Of a DNA stretch of 64,000 nucleotides, positions 51,833 through 59,983 are shown in pieces. Where the stretch lies: assembly GCF_036227205.1 (NCBI RefSeq), contig NZ_CP109442.1, positions 8,060,001-8,124,000 of the forward strand, written 5' to 3'. Origin of the DNA: Amycolatopsis sp. NBC_01480. Its GTDB lineage: Bacteria > Actinomycetota > Actinomycetes > Mycobacteriales > Pseudonocardiaceae. How positions within the stretch are numbered: the first letter of the stretch is position 1; every line of letters begins with the position of its first letter. The position numbers were made by a program, and so were the translations under genes. Under the pieces are notes generated by a model, which saw only the letters and a program-made list of their open reading frames with translations, had not been told where the DNA came from and ran no database searches.

Positions 51833-54321
51833 GGTGTCCTCCTCGGGTGGAACGGTCGTGCGGTCTCGAGCACGTATTCGGCGACGTGCTCGCCGGCCTC
51901 GGCGGCCGGCGGCTCGGGCAGCGGATCTGGCAGGGGCTCGGTGAACGTCAGCGTCTCGCCGGGCGCGGTGCCCCGGTGTGGCCGGCCGAGCGGCTGGGAC
52001 AGGTCGACGTACGCCGGCTTGCGCACCGCGCCGCCGGTCCGGGCCCGGGCCGCCTGCACGTGGTGGTCGGAAGCCAGGCCGCGCAGCACATCCCACGGTT
52101 CCGGCAGGGTCGTGCCGCGGACGAACGTGCGCCGCGGGACCCCGGTGCGCTCGGCCCACCGCCGCCAGCTCAGCACGTCGTCGTCGGCGGGGAGCTCGGC
52201 GTCGGGGACCTTCCAGGTCTGCCGGCACAGCACGAGTTCGCCCAGGGTCAGCCGCGGATAGTGGCGGATTCCGGTCCGGGCGGCCGCGGCATCGACGATG
52301 TCCCAGAGCGCGAGGGTGCTGCCTTGGGACGGGCCGAGCCGGCTCAGCCAGCGGAACAGGGTGGGCGCGATGCTCGGCAGGGTCGCGTTGTGCGGCACCG
52401 GAAGCACCGTCCGGCCGGGGAAGTCGGTACTGCTCGCGAGCAGCCGGCCGGCAGCTACGTGCAGCGTGATCGTGGACAGGTCGACGCGCGTCGCGGGCTC
52501 GCACTCCAGCGCGCTGCCCGGATAGGCCAGTGCGGCGGGCAGCAGCGGCGGGTGCTCGTTCGCGGTCGCCCCGAACCGGGCGGCGATGTCCACCGGCACG
52601 ACGTCCGGTGGCACGGCGGCCGCGATCTCCTCGCGAAGCCGGGCCAGTTCGGTCTCGTCGAGAGTGCCGGCGATCCGGGCCGCGAACCGGCCGAAGCCGA
52701 CGCTGATCCCGTTGAGCACCAGCAGTTCGCCGGCCCACTGCACGGGCCAGGCCACGTTGGTCCACTCGGCCACCGCGCCGGGCAGCGCAGCGGCGAGTTC
52801 GGCCAGCCAGTCGCCGTCGCAGGCGACGGTGCCCGTGCCGTCCGTGCCGGCGGCGAGCTTCGCCAGTCCTGCGGTCAGTTCGGACCGCAGGCCGAGCACC
52901 TCGGCCAGCACCGGTTCGGTGGACTCGGCGACCATCCGGTCCGCGGACTGCCGGCCGCTTTCGGCGAACCAGCGGAACGCCGTCAGCAGCGGCACCGAAG
53001 CTTCGCCGAACCGGTCCCGGAAACAGACGGCGGCGGCGAGCTGGAAGGGCAGTTCGGCGCCGAGCAGCGGGGCGATCGCCTGGACCCGCGCGAGGTCGGC
53101 CAGCATCCGGCGGGTCGGGCGCGGGCCTTCGGAGGCCGCGACGCCGACCAGGTCCTCGGTGAGCAGCAGGCGGTCCGTGCCGTCGTCCTTCAGGCCGCAC
53201 GCCGCGGCGAGCCGCCGGACTCCGGTTCCGGCCGCGTCCGCCCGGTCGCGCGCGTGCGCCGCGGTTACGGGCCCGGCCGGATGGGCCTCGATCTCTTGCA
53301 GCGCAAGCAAAGCGTCGCGGATTTCGCGGGCGGCTCCGGTCTCGGTGCCGACGACTTCGGCGGCGGTCGCGAGCGTCCGGCGGCCCCAGCCGGGCAGGCG
53401 GGGCCCGGCCTCGACCAGCCCGCAGTCGATCAGCTGCCGCAGGACCGGCGGGACGGCGCCGTCCGGGGCGAGGTCGGCGAGCGGAGTGGGGGTGCGGAGC
53501 CGGACCAGCATCGCGGCCAGCCCGTCCGGGCAGCCGGCGCTGCGCACGCCGCCGCCGGCCAGCCAGCTCACGCGGCCGTCGGCGGGGGTCGCGCTGGGGT
53601 TCGTCGTCAGCAGCACCCGGCCGGCGGGCAGGGCGGCCGGGCCGGAGGCGCGGACCCAGCGGCGGACCCAGTCCACGGTGCGCCGGTCGACCCGGACGTG
53701 CCCGCGGGGCGGCCGGTCCGTGGCGCCGGGCAGCAGCACGGTGGAATCGGTGAGGCGGGCGAACGGGCTCGGTTTCGTCGCGGCGCGCTGCACCAGCCGG
53801 AGCAGGGTGAGGGTCCGCCGCCGGGCCCGCGCCGACGCCGTGCCCAGCCCGTCGCGCGCCGCGAGCACCAGGCCGGGCACGGACATTTCTACCGAGGCGG
53901 CGACGTCGGGGTCGGCGAGTGCCGCGCGCAGGGCCGCGGGCGTCGCCGCGGCCAGCTCTGCGGAGCGCCGGTCGAGCGCTTCTGCGCACCGGTCGCGCTC
54001 GGCGACGGCGAGGCGATAGGCCGCGACGCCGTCGACCGCAGGGGTGCCAGAGAGCGGGCGGGCGTTGAAGGCGTCGCGCTTGGCGCGTAACAGCAGCCGA
54101 CGCTCGTCCGCGCTCACGGTGGGCACCAGCTCGGCGATCCGGTCCGCGAGCGCATTGCCCAGCAACCGGCAGCGGCCGGCCGCCTCGTCGAACTCCCGGG
54201 CGGCCAGCCAGAGTTCGTCACTGCCCAGGCCGGGCAGCACGGCCGAGGCGGCGACGCGGCAGCGCCGCCGGATCAGCACCGGGCTGAGCCGGAGGGCGCC
54301 GGGTTCGGTCAGCTGCGCCAC
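51829..54321 (-). CDS. Lantibiotic dehydratase, glutamylation domain only (split LanB)
   Basis: An 830-residue protein of the lantibiotic dehydratase N-terminal family (PF04738): LSPVLIRRRCRVAASAVL at the start, ATKPSPFARLTDSTVL, the long helical middle and HYPRLTLGELVLCRQTWKVP near the end. It lacks the SpaB_C elimination domain, which is encoded separately at the right edge, the split arrangement of thiopeptide clusters (TbtB/TbtC type). It should glutamylate Ser/Thr of the precursor with glutamyl-tRNA before elimination. The GTG at 54321 is inside the P450 gene, a 13-base overlap; GGGGG lies just upstream. Confidence 0.88.
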   Translation of the reverse strand: MAQLTEPGALRLSPVLIRRRCRVAASAVLPGLGSDELWLAAREFDEAAGRCRLLGNALADRIAELVPTVSADERRLLLRAKRDAFNARPLSGTPAVDGVAAYRLAVAERDRCAEALDRRSAELAAATPAALRAALADPDVAASVEMSVPGLVLAARDGLGTASARARRRTLTLLRLVQRAATKPSPFARLTDSTVLLPGATDRPPRGHVRVDRRTVDWVRRWVRASGPAALPAGRVLLTTNPSATPADGRVSWLAGGGVRSAGCPDGLAAMLVRLRTPTPLADLAPDGAVPPVLRQLIDCGLVEAGPRLPGWGRRTLATAAEVVGTETGAAREIRDALLALQEIEAHPAGPVTAAHARDRADAAGTGVRRLAAACGLKDDGTDRLLLTEDLVGVAASEGPRPTRRMLADLARVQAIAPLLGAELPFQLAAAVCFRDRFGEASVPLLTAFRWFAESGRQSADRMVAESTEPVLAEVLGLRSELTAGLAKLAAGTDGTGTVACDGDWLAELAAALPGAVAEWTNVAWPVQWAGELLVLNGISVGFGRFAARIAGTLDETELARLREEIAAAVPPDVVPVDIAARFGATANEHPPLLPAALAYPGSALECEPATRVDLSTITLHVAAGRLLASSTDFPGRTVLPVPHNATLPSIAPTLFRWLSRLGPSQGSTLALWDIVDAAAARTGIRHYPRLTLGELVLCRQTWKVPDAELPADDDVLSWRRWAERTGVPRRTFVRGTTLPEPWDVLRGLASDHHVQAARARTGGAVRKPAYVDLSQPLGRPHRGTAPGETLTFTEPLPDPLPEPPAAEAGEHVAEYVLETARPFHPRRTP

Positions 54322-55490
54322 GTCACCCCCAGTGGAAGGGAACTGAGTCCGCGGTGCAGGAAGTGCGGCGTCCACTGTGGATCGCCGGCCAGCGCGACGG
54401 CGGACCAGCGTCGCGCGGCGGTGGTGAGCAGCACGGTGCCTTCGAGCCGGGCCACGTGCGCGCCGAGGCAGACGTGCCGGCCCTCACCGAAGCTGACCCC
54501 GGCGAGCGGGCCGGGGGAGCGGCCGGTGGCCAGCAGCTCGTGGTTGGCGGCGCCGAGCATGACCCGGACCCGGTCGCCCTCGGCGATCAGCTCGCCCTCG
54601 ACCCGCACGTCGGCCAGCGCGACCCGGGCGGTGAAGGTCAGCGGCGACTCGCCGAGCAGCACCTGGTCGACCTCGTGCCCGGGGGTGCTGCTGCCGTCGG
54701 CGAGCCGGGCGAGCAGGCCGTCCTGCGTGGCCAGCTTCAGCAGCAGGGCGCTGAGCATGTTGCGTGAGGTGTCGTGACCGGCGAGGTACAGGCTGAACAC
54801 CGTGGCCACGGTTTCGATCCGGCTCAGCACGCCCTCGCCGGCCGTGGTCGCCAGCACCGAGCCGGCCGGCAGCCGGTCCGGCTCGGCCAGCCAGCCGTCG
54901 ACGAGGCCGGTGAGTTCGTCGAGCGCGGCGACCGAACTGCGCACGGCGTCCTGCTCGGCGGCACCGGTGGCGAGCCCGCCGCCGGTGCTGATCACCCGGC
55001 ACAGCGCCGAGACCTGGGCCCGCGCCTCGGCCGGCACCCCGACCAGGTCGCCGACCACCGAGACCGGCAGCCGGGAGCTGATCGCGGCGACGCCGTCGAA
55101 CTCGGCCGCCGCACCCAGATCGTCGAGCAGGCTGTGCAGCTCCGCCACGATGCGGGTCTCCCGCTCCCGGATCGAGCGCGGGGTGAACGCCGGGCCCAGC
55201 GCGCGGCGCAACCGGTCGTGGTGGGTGCCCTCGGCTTCCAGCAGCAGGCTGCGCACGAACTCGCCGTGCTCGCCGCCCTCGCCCCAGTTGCTGTCGGCAT
55301 CCGGGCCGGGCATGCGGAACCTCTTGTCCCGCAACACGGTCCGGGCCGCGGCGTAGCCTACCACCAGCCAGGTCCGGCCCGGCTCGCTCCACTGCACCGG
55401 CCCGCGCCGGTGCAGTTGCTCGTACAGCGCGGCCGGGCGCCGCAGCAGGGTTGCCGTGACGCGCTCGCGTGCGGCGGCGTCCGTGCTCAC
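54309..55490 (-). CDS. Cytochrome P450 lacking the ExxR motif
   Basis: A 393-residue P450. The haem-binding loop is normal (FGEGRHVCLGAH, Cys341), as is the I-helix oxygen site AGHDTS (237-242). The K-helix segment, VDQVLLGESPLTF, has Gln276 and Leu279 where nearly all P450s have Glu and Arg (ExxR). Few P450s, such as the CYP157 group, break this rule. Start GTG 55490 overlaps the AMP-ligase stop by 4 bases. In related clusters P450s epoxidise the quinaldate or dihydroxylate an isoleucine; either is possible, as is loss of activity. Confidence 0.88.
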   Translation of the reverse strand: MSTDAAARERVTATLLRRPAALYEQLHRRGPVQWSEPGRTWLVVGYAAARTVLRDKRFRMPGPDADSNWGEGGEHGEFVRSLLLEAEGTHHDRLRRALGPAFTPRSIRERETRIVAELHSLLDDLGAAAEFDGVAAISSRLPVSVVGDLVGVPAEARAQVSALCRVISTGGGLATGAAEQDAVRSSVAALDELTGLVDGWLAEPDRLPAGSVLATTAGEGVLSRIETVATVFSLYLAGHDTSRNMLSALLLKLATQDGLLARLADGSSTPGHEVDQVLLGESPLTFTARVALADVRVEGELIAEGDRVRVMLGAANHELLATGRSPGPLAGVSFGEGRHVCLGAHVARLEGTVLLTTAARRWSAVALAGDPQWTPHFLHRGLSSLPLGVTWRS

Positions 55491-56782
55491 AGCAGCACCT
55501 TGCCGCGCTCGCTGTACGCGGCCGCTTCGCCGGCGGTGATCGTGACGCGGTGGGGCACCACGGGCTGCGGCAGCGCACCACACGTCGCGCGGACCCGGTC
55601 TTCCGTGGTCTCACCGACCACCTTGACCACGATCCGGTCGGCCGGGCCGTCGCGGTCGACCGAAACGGCGGCGTCGAGCACCCCGGGCAGCGCGCGCACC
55701 GCGGCGGCGACCGAGTTCGGGTAGACGCTGACACCGTCCACTTTGATCAGATCGTCACTGCGGCCGTCGAGGAAGTAGCCGGTGCCCGCGGCGTCGAGGT
55801 GGGCGAGGTCGCCGGTGCTGACGGCGCCGTCGGAGTCGCGCAGGAGCCGGCCGTCGCTCGCCGCGAGCCGGGTGTCCGGGCCCTTGGTCCAGAGCGTGCC
55901 CACCCCGTCGCCGCCGATGTCGGTGAGCCACACGGGTTTGCCCGGCAGCGGGCTGCCGACGTGGCCGTCCTCGCGCACCTCGCGGCCGACGGTGAGCAGG
56001 CCGGTCTCGGTCGAGCCGAGCATGGACAGGAACGAGCAGCCGGTGAACCCGGCGCTGATCCGCTCGGCCCGGCCCGCGGTCAGCCCCCCGCCCGCTGGCA
56101 CGACGGACAAGCCGCGGTAGTCACCGCCGCCCGCCGCCCGGCCGCCGAGCGCGGCCAGCACCGGGGCGGCGAGGCAGATGCCCGCCCGGCCGTCGAGCGC
56201 CCCGGCCGCCAGGTCCCAGCGGTGGGGAGCGAACAGCACGAGGTCGCGGGCGAGCAGGACGGCGGGGATGACGGTCATGTAGAACGCGGCGGCGAAGTCC
56301 AGCGCCGAGCACGCGGCGAAGACCTCGGCACCGGCGTATTCCGGCATTCCGTCGGTGTAGAGGCGCACGGCCTCGGGAAGCGCCGCGGGAGCGCCGAACA
56401 GCAGCCGGGGCTCACCGGTCGTGCCGGAGGTCGCCGTGGCGTAACTCGGGCCCTGCACCGGATCCGGTGGCACGCAGGACGCCGCCGCGGGCCAGAGCGT
56501 CTCGTCGAGCGCCGGCCCCGCGCCCCACCGGCCCGGGTCGCCGAGGACCCAGCGGGGTGCGGGATCGGCGAGGCCGACGGCGAGCAGGCCGATCACCGAA
56601 CGCACCGAGCCGTCCGAGGGGACGACCCAGCCGTGCGGGGCCGGCGGCAGGTCCGCGGCCAGGACGCGCGCCTGCGCCAGCAGTTCGGGCCAGCCGTAGC
56701 GGCCGTGTTCGGTGAGCAGCCCGGCCCGGGTGGTCGCCAGTGCCTCGGCGGCGCCACTCAGCCATGGTTGAGGTTCGCCCAT
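55487..56782 (-). CDS. AMP-dependent acyl ligase of the thiopeptide cluster
   Basis: A 431-residue ANL-superfamily adenylating enzyme, short for the family. Core motifs: P-loop YATATSGTTGEPRLL, SMLGSTETG, STGDLAHLDAAGTGYFLDGRSDDLIKVDG, and a C-terminal YSERGKVLL with the catalytic Lys three residues from the end. In quinaldate-bearing thiopeptides a ligase of this type activates the quinaldic acid for attachment to the peptide. It overlaps the ACP-like tail of the upstream P450 by 25 bases and the next P450 by 4. ATG 56782 has GGGAG eight bases upstream. Confidence 0.82.
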   Translation of the reverse strand: MGEPQPWLSGAAEALATTRAGLLTEHGRYGWPELLAQARVLAADLPPAPHGWVVPSDGSVRSVIGLLAVGLADPAPRWVLGDPGRWGAGPALDETLWPAAASCVPPDPVQGPSYATATSGTTGEPRLLFGAPAALPEAVRLYTDGMPEYAGAEVFAACSALDFAAAFYMTVIPAVLLARDLVLFAPHRWDLAAGALDGRAGICLAAPVLAALGGRAAGGGDYRGLSVVPAGGGLTAGRAERISAGFTGCSFLSMLGSTETGLLTVGREVREDGHVGSPLPGKPVWLTDIGGDGVGTLWTKGPDTRLAASDGRLLRDSDGAVSTGDLAHLDAAGTGYFLDGRSDDLIKVDGVSVYPNSVAAAVRALPGVLDAAVSVDRDGPADRIVVKVVGETTEDRVRATCGALPQPVVPHRVTITAGEAAAYSERGKVLL

Positions 56783-58086
56783 GTCACCCACTCCCGGATG
56801 GTGTGCGGAGAATCGGTCGGCTCGGGCGGCGGGCACCCGAACTCGGTCAGCACCGTCGCGGCCACGACCCGCTCGACCGAGCTGAGCGGCCGGTCGAGGT
56901 CGTGTTCGGCGAGCGCGTCGGTGAGCGCTGCTTCGAGCCCGGCGAGCGGGACGGCCCAGCTCACCGGTAGCTTGCGCGGCATGTCGAAACGCAGGTGCCG
57001 GACTCGTTCGACGTCGGTGCCGGTGACCGCGCAGCCGGGCACGATCCGGTGCAGCGCGGCGAAAAGCTCCTGCGCCTGGTGCCGGGCCAGCCGCGCGCCC
57101 AGGCACCGGTAGGCGCCCCAGCCGAAGGACAGCACGGCGCGGCCGGCGACCGTGTCGCCCGCGTCTCCGAGCCGGTTCGCCTCGGCCACGCGCACCGAGA
57201 TCACCTGGCCGGCCTCGAACCGGAAGCCGTCCAGCTCGACCGGCTCCCGGACCATGCGCTCCAGGGTCTTCAACGGTGGCTCGGCCCGCAGCGCCTCGTC
57301 GATCAGCTCGTCGCGCTGCGCGGGGTCGGCGAGCGCGCCGGGGGTGGTGAGCAGCCGGGCCGCCGTGTTGCCGAGCATGCCGGCCACGGTCTCCAACGAG
57401 GCCTGGACGAGCATCACCGCGTTGGCTTCGAAGTCCACTTCGGACAGTCCGCCGATCTCGCCGCCGCGCCACGCGCCGAGCACGGACCCGGCCGGGGCGT
57501 CCGCCTTGGCCGCCTGGATGGCGTCGCGAATGGACACCAGCGCCTCGTGGCCTTCCCGCACCGCCTGGGCGGGGTCGGGCAGCCGGGACGCGTACGCGAC
57601 CAGCGCGAGCCGCTGGCTGGTCTTGTGCAACCGGCTGAACTCGGCCGGCGGCAGGCCCACCAAGTGCGCGCCGACGTCGATGGCGTATCGGAACGCGACT
57701 TCGGTCATGAACTCGCACCCGCCGTTTCCGGCCAGCCTGGTGATGATCCGCTCGGCCAGCCCGCGCATCGCCGGCACCTGCGCGGCGACCGCGTCCGCGG
57801 TGAAGAACCGGCCGAACGCCTTGCGCAGCTCGGCATGGCGCTGCGGCGCGGCCTGCAGCATGATCCGCTCGGCGAACCCGGTCAGCTCGGCGGCCAGCGG
57901 GCGCACCTCGGCCGGCAGGCGGCCGGACAGCGCGGCCATCACCGGCCCGGACTCGACCACGCCGAGCCGGTCGTCGCCGAGCAGCCGGACCGCGACCGAT
58001 CGGTCCGTGACCGTCCAGCCGAGGCCGCCGGGCAGCGCGGTCACCCCCGGGGGTGGGGCCTGCTCAAGGGAACGGGTGGGGCTCAT
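56758..58086 (-). CDS. Cytochrome P450 with a C-terminal carrier-protein-like extension
   Basis: A 442-residue P450: K-helix E264-A-L-R267 (ExxR intact), haem loop FGWGAYRCLG (Cys328), and an unusual I-helix MLVQASLETVAG in which Glu-Thr replaces the acid-alcohol pair. After the normal P450 end near 382 there are 60 extra residues with the spacing of acyl carrier helices II-IV (RPLSSVERVVAATVLTEFG), but the phosphopantetheine serine position is Pro. The tail overlaps the start of the AMP-ligase gene. The start at 58086 lies 23 bases inside the YcaO gene. Likely tailors the peptide or the quinaldate. Confidence 0.85.
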   Translation of the reverse strand: MSPTRSLEQAPPPGVTALPGGLGWTVTDRSVAVRLLGDDRLGVVESGPVMAALSGRLPAEVRPLAAELTGFAERIMLQAAPQRHAELRKAFGRFFTADAVAAQVPAMRGLAERIITRLAGNGGCEFMTEVAFRYAIDVGAHLVGLPPAEFSRLHKTSQRLALVAYASRLPDPAQAVREGHEALVSIRDAIQAAKADAPAGSVLGAWRGGEIGGLSEVDFEANAVMLVQASLETVAGMLGNTAARLLTTPGALADPAQRDELIDEALRAEPPLKTLERMVREPVELDGFRFEAGQVISVRVAEANRLGDAGDTVAGRAVLSFGWGAYRCLGARLARHQAQELFAALHRIVPGCAVTGTDVERVRHLRFDMPRKLPVSWAVPLAGLEAALTDALAEHDLDRPLSSVERVVAATVLTEFGCPPPEPTDSPHTIREWVTWANLNHG

Positions 58087-59983
58087 GCCGGACCTCCCTG
58101 ATCGATGCCGGTGCCGGGCCGATCCCGTTGCGCAGCCGGAACTCCCGGAGCGCGGCGGCACCGGGCAGCCGGCGGTGCAGGTGCCCGAAGGTCATCGGCG
58201 CGGTGCCCGGCACCACCGCCTTGACGCAGCGCAGGCCGAGCCGGTACAGCTCCGTGGTGGTGTGGTCGACCACGAGCACCTCGCGTTGCCCGGCCGCGAG
58301 CATGGCCGTGAGATCGGCCGCGATGTCGCCTTGCGGGACCAGCGTTCCGGGGGCTTCGCCGACAGGCACCGGCTTGGTCTCCTGCGCGAGCAGGAAGGCG
58401 AACCGGTCGCGGGCCTGGGGGAGGGCCGCGACCAGCGCGTGGTCGGTCATGTGCCGGACCAGCTCGGGCCGTTCGAACGCGCGGATCAGCTCGGCACGGT
58501 CCCGCGCGCGGTAATTGACCGAGATCGCCGGCGCCGCGGCGGCCATCTCCTGCGCCGCGCCCAGCAGCGCGCCGGAGACGGTGAGCGCGCAGCCTGCCGT
58601 GCTCAGCGTCGCCGGCTCGGCCGGATCGTCCGAAGTGGACACCAGGACGACCACCGGCACGCCGAACTCGCCCAGCGCGCGGAACGCCCGGACCGCCCGG
58701 CCGGTGTGGTGGCGCAACAGGCGGATCGCCGCGGCCGTCCGCTCGTCGGGCAGGCCGGTGAGGTCGAGTTCGGGCAACGGCGCGCCGGAGTACCACGCGC
58801 ACAGGAACGCGTCCCGCTCGGCGACCTCCAGCAGCCCGGCTAGCAGCGCCTCCTCGACGCCCGCGCCGAGCGCGCAGCCGTTGGAGTTCTCGTAGACGAA
58901 CGCCGGTCCGGTGTCGGTCCGCTGGGTCGCGCCGTAGTAGGCGATGTGGAACGGCAGCAGCGTTTCCCGGCCGGTGCGCACCGAGTACGCGCGGGCCCAG
59001 CCGGTCGGGGTCTCAGGGGTGAACGGGGTGTATTCGAATCCCTCGGTGCGGTACGCCGATTCCTCGTGCAGGCCGAGGTCACGGGGGTCGACTGCGTTGT
59101 CGAGGTCCGCGAACGCGGCCGTGCAGACCGGGTCGCGGCCGCCGTTGTGCCAGCCGGCATACCGTTCGAGCCCCTCCAGCACCGCGCTGGTACGGGCGGT
59201 CGCGTAGTCGTCGGCGCGGCCGATGGCGATTTCCGCGAATCCCCAAGCGGTCGGCACGTCCGCCTGCACCGAGGGCAGCGCGGCGTTGCCGGCCAGCGCG
59301 GGGGCGGTGGCCAGGCCGGACCACGGGTCGAGGTACTCCTCCTCCAGCCGCTCCCCGAACGCCGTCGCATCGAAGCGGCGCGTCCGGCCGATGCCCAGCG
59401 CCGGGATCGGGCGGTCGAGTTCTGGACGGGGCGGCGGAATGGGGCTGCTCGTCGCGACGCAGTGCGCCGATCGGCAGAGCGTGTGCGGAACGACCGGGTG
59501 CCAGTCGCCACCGGCCCCGCTGCTGTCGACCACGTACGCCGCGCCGCTGCTGCGAGGGCGTTCGCCCGCGGCCAGCCGGTCGATTTCGGCGGCCAGTACG
59601 GAGGCCAGCAGGCGCGGGCCGGCCGACGGCCACCAGTTCGCGTCCGGCCGGCCGGACAGCCTGTGCAGTTCGGCGCCGGCCGCGGCACCCGCCGGCCGGT
59701 CGATCGCGTGCACCCGCAACGCGAGGCAGCGCGGGCAGCCGGCGACCCCGGGTTCGACGAGCGGGCCCAGCGTGAGCCGGCCGCGCACGCCGCGCACCGG
59801 CAGGAACGGCGCGCCGGCGACCGCCAGGTCCGGGAGTTCGGCGTCCCAGCGCAGGTCGACGAGGACGCCGAGCCGATCGGCGGGCAGCCCGGCCGCTTCA
59901 CCGGTCACCACCGCCCGCGGGCCGGCGGTACGGCTCAGCAGCCGGAGCACCCCGGCGTCCGGCGCGGTCACCACCGCCGTCAC
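58064..59983 (-). CDS. Azoline-forming cyclodehydratase: leader-binding domain fused to YcaO
   Basis: A 639-residue fusion. The N-terminal third is an Ocin-ThiF/E1-like domain with a zinc CxxC (GCPRCLALR); the C-terminal 430 residues are YcaO with ATP-site motifs SAVLEGLERYAG and AGLLEVAERDAFLCAWYSG. The protein ends PHPFP, the PxPxP tail needed by azoline-forming YcaOs. It should convert Cys (and Ser/Thr) of the precursor to thiazolines, like TbtG of thiomuracin. GTG 59983 overlaps the preceding Ocin-ThiF-like gene by 4 bases; the stop lies within the P450 gene. Confidence 0.9.
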   Translation of the reverse strand: MTAVVTAPDAGVLRLLSRTAGPRAVVTGEAAGLPADRLGVLVDLRWDAELPDLAVAGAPFLPVRGVRGRLTLGPLVEPGVAGCPRCLALRVHAIDRPAGAAAGAELHRLSGRPDANWWPSAGPRLLASVLAAEIDRLAAGERPRSSGAAYVVDSSGAGGDWHPVVPHTLCRSAHCVATSSPIPPPRPELDRPIPALGIGRTRRFDATAFGERLEEEYLDPWSGLATAPALAGNAALPSVQADVPTAWGFAEIAIGRADDYATARTSAVLEGLERYAGWHNGGRDPVCTAAFADLDNAVDPRDLGLHEESAYRTEGFEYTPFTPETPTGWARAYSVRTGRETLLPFHIAYYGATQRTDTGPAFVYENSNGCALGAGVEEALLAGLLEVAERDAFLCAWYSGAPLPELDLTGLPDERTAAAIRLLRHHTGRAVRAFRALGEFGVPVVVLVSTSDDPAEPATLSTAGCALTVSGALLGAAQEMAAAAPAISVNYRARDRAELIRAFERPELVRHMTDHALVAALPQARDRFAFLLAQETKPVPVGEAPGTLVPQGDIAADLTAMLAAGQREVLVVDHTTTELYRLGLRCVKAVVPGTAPMTFGHLHRRLPGAAALREFRLRNGIGPAPASIREVRHEPHPFP

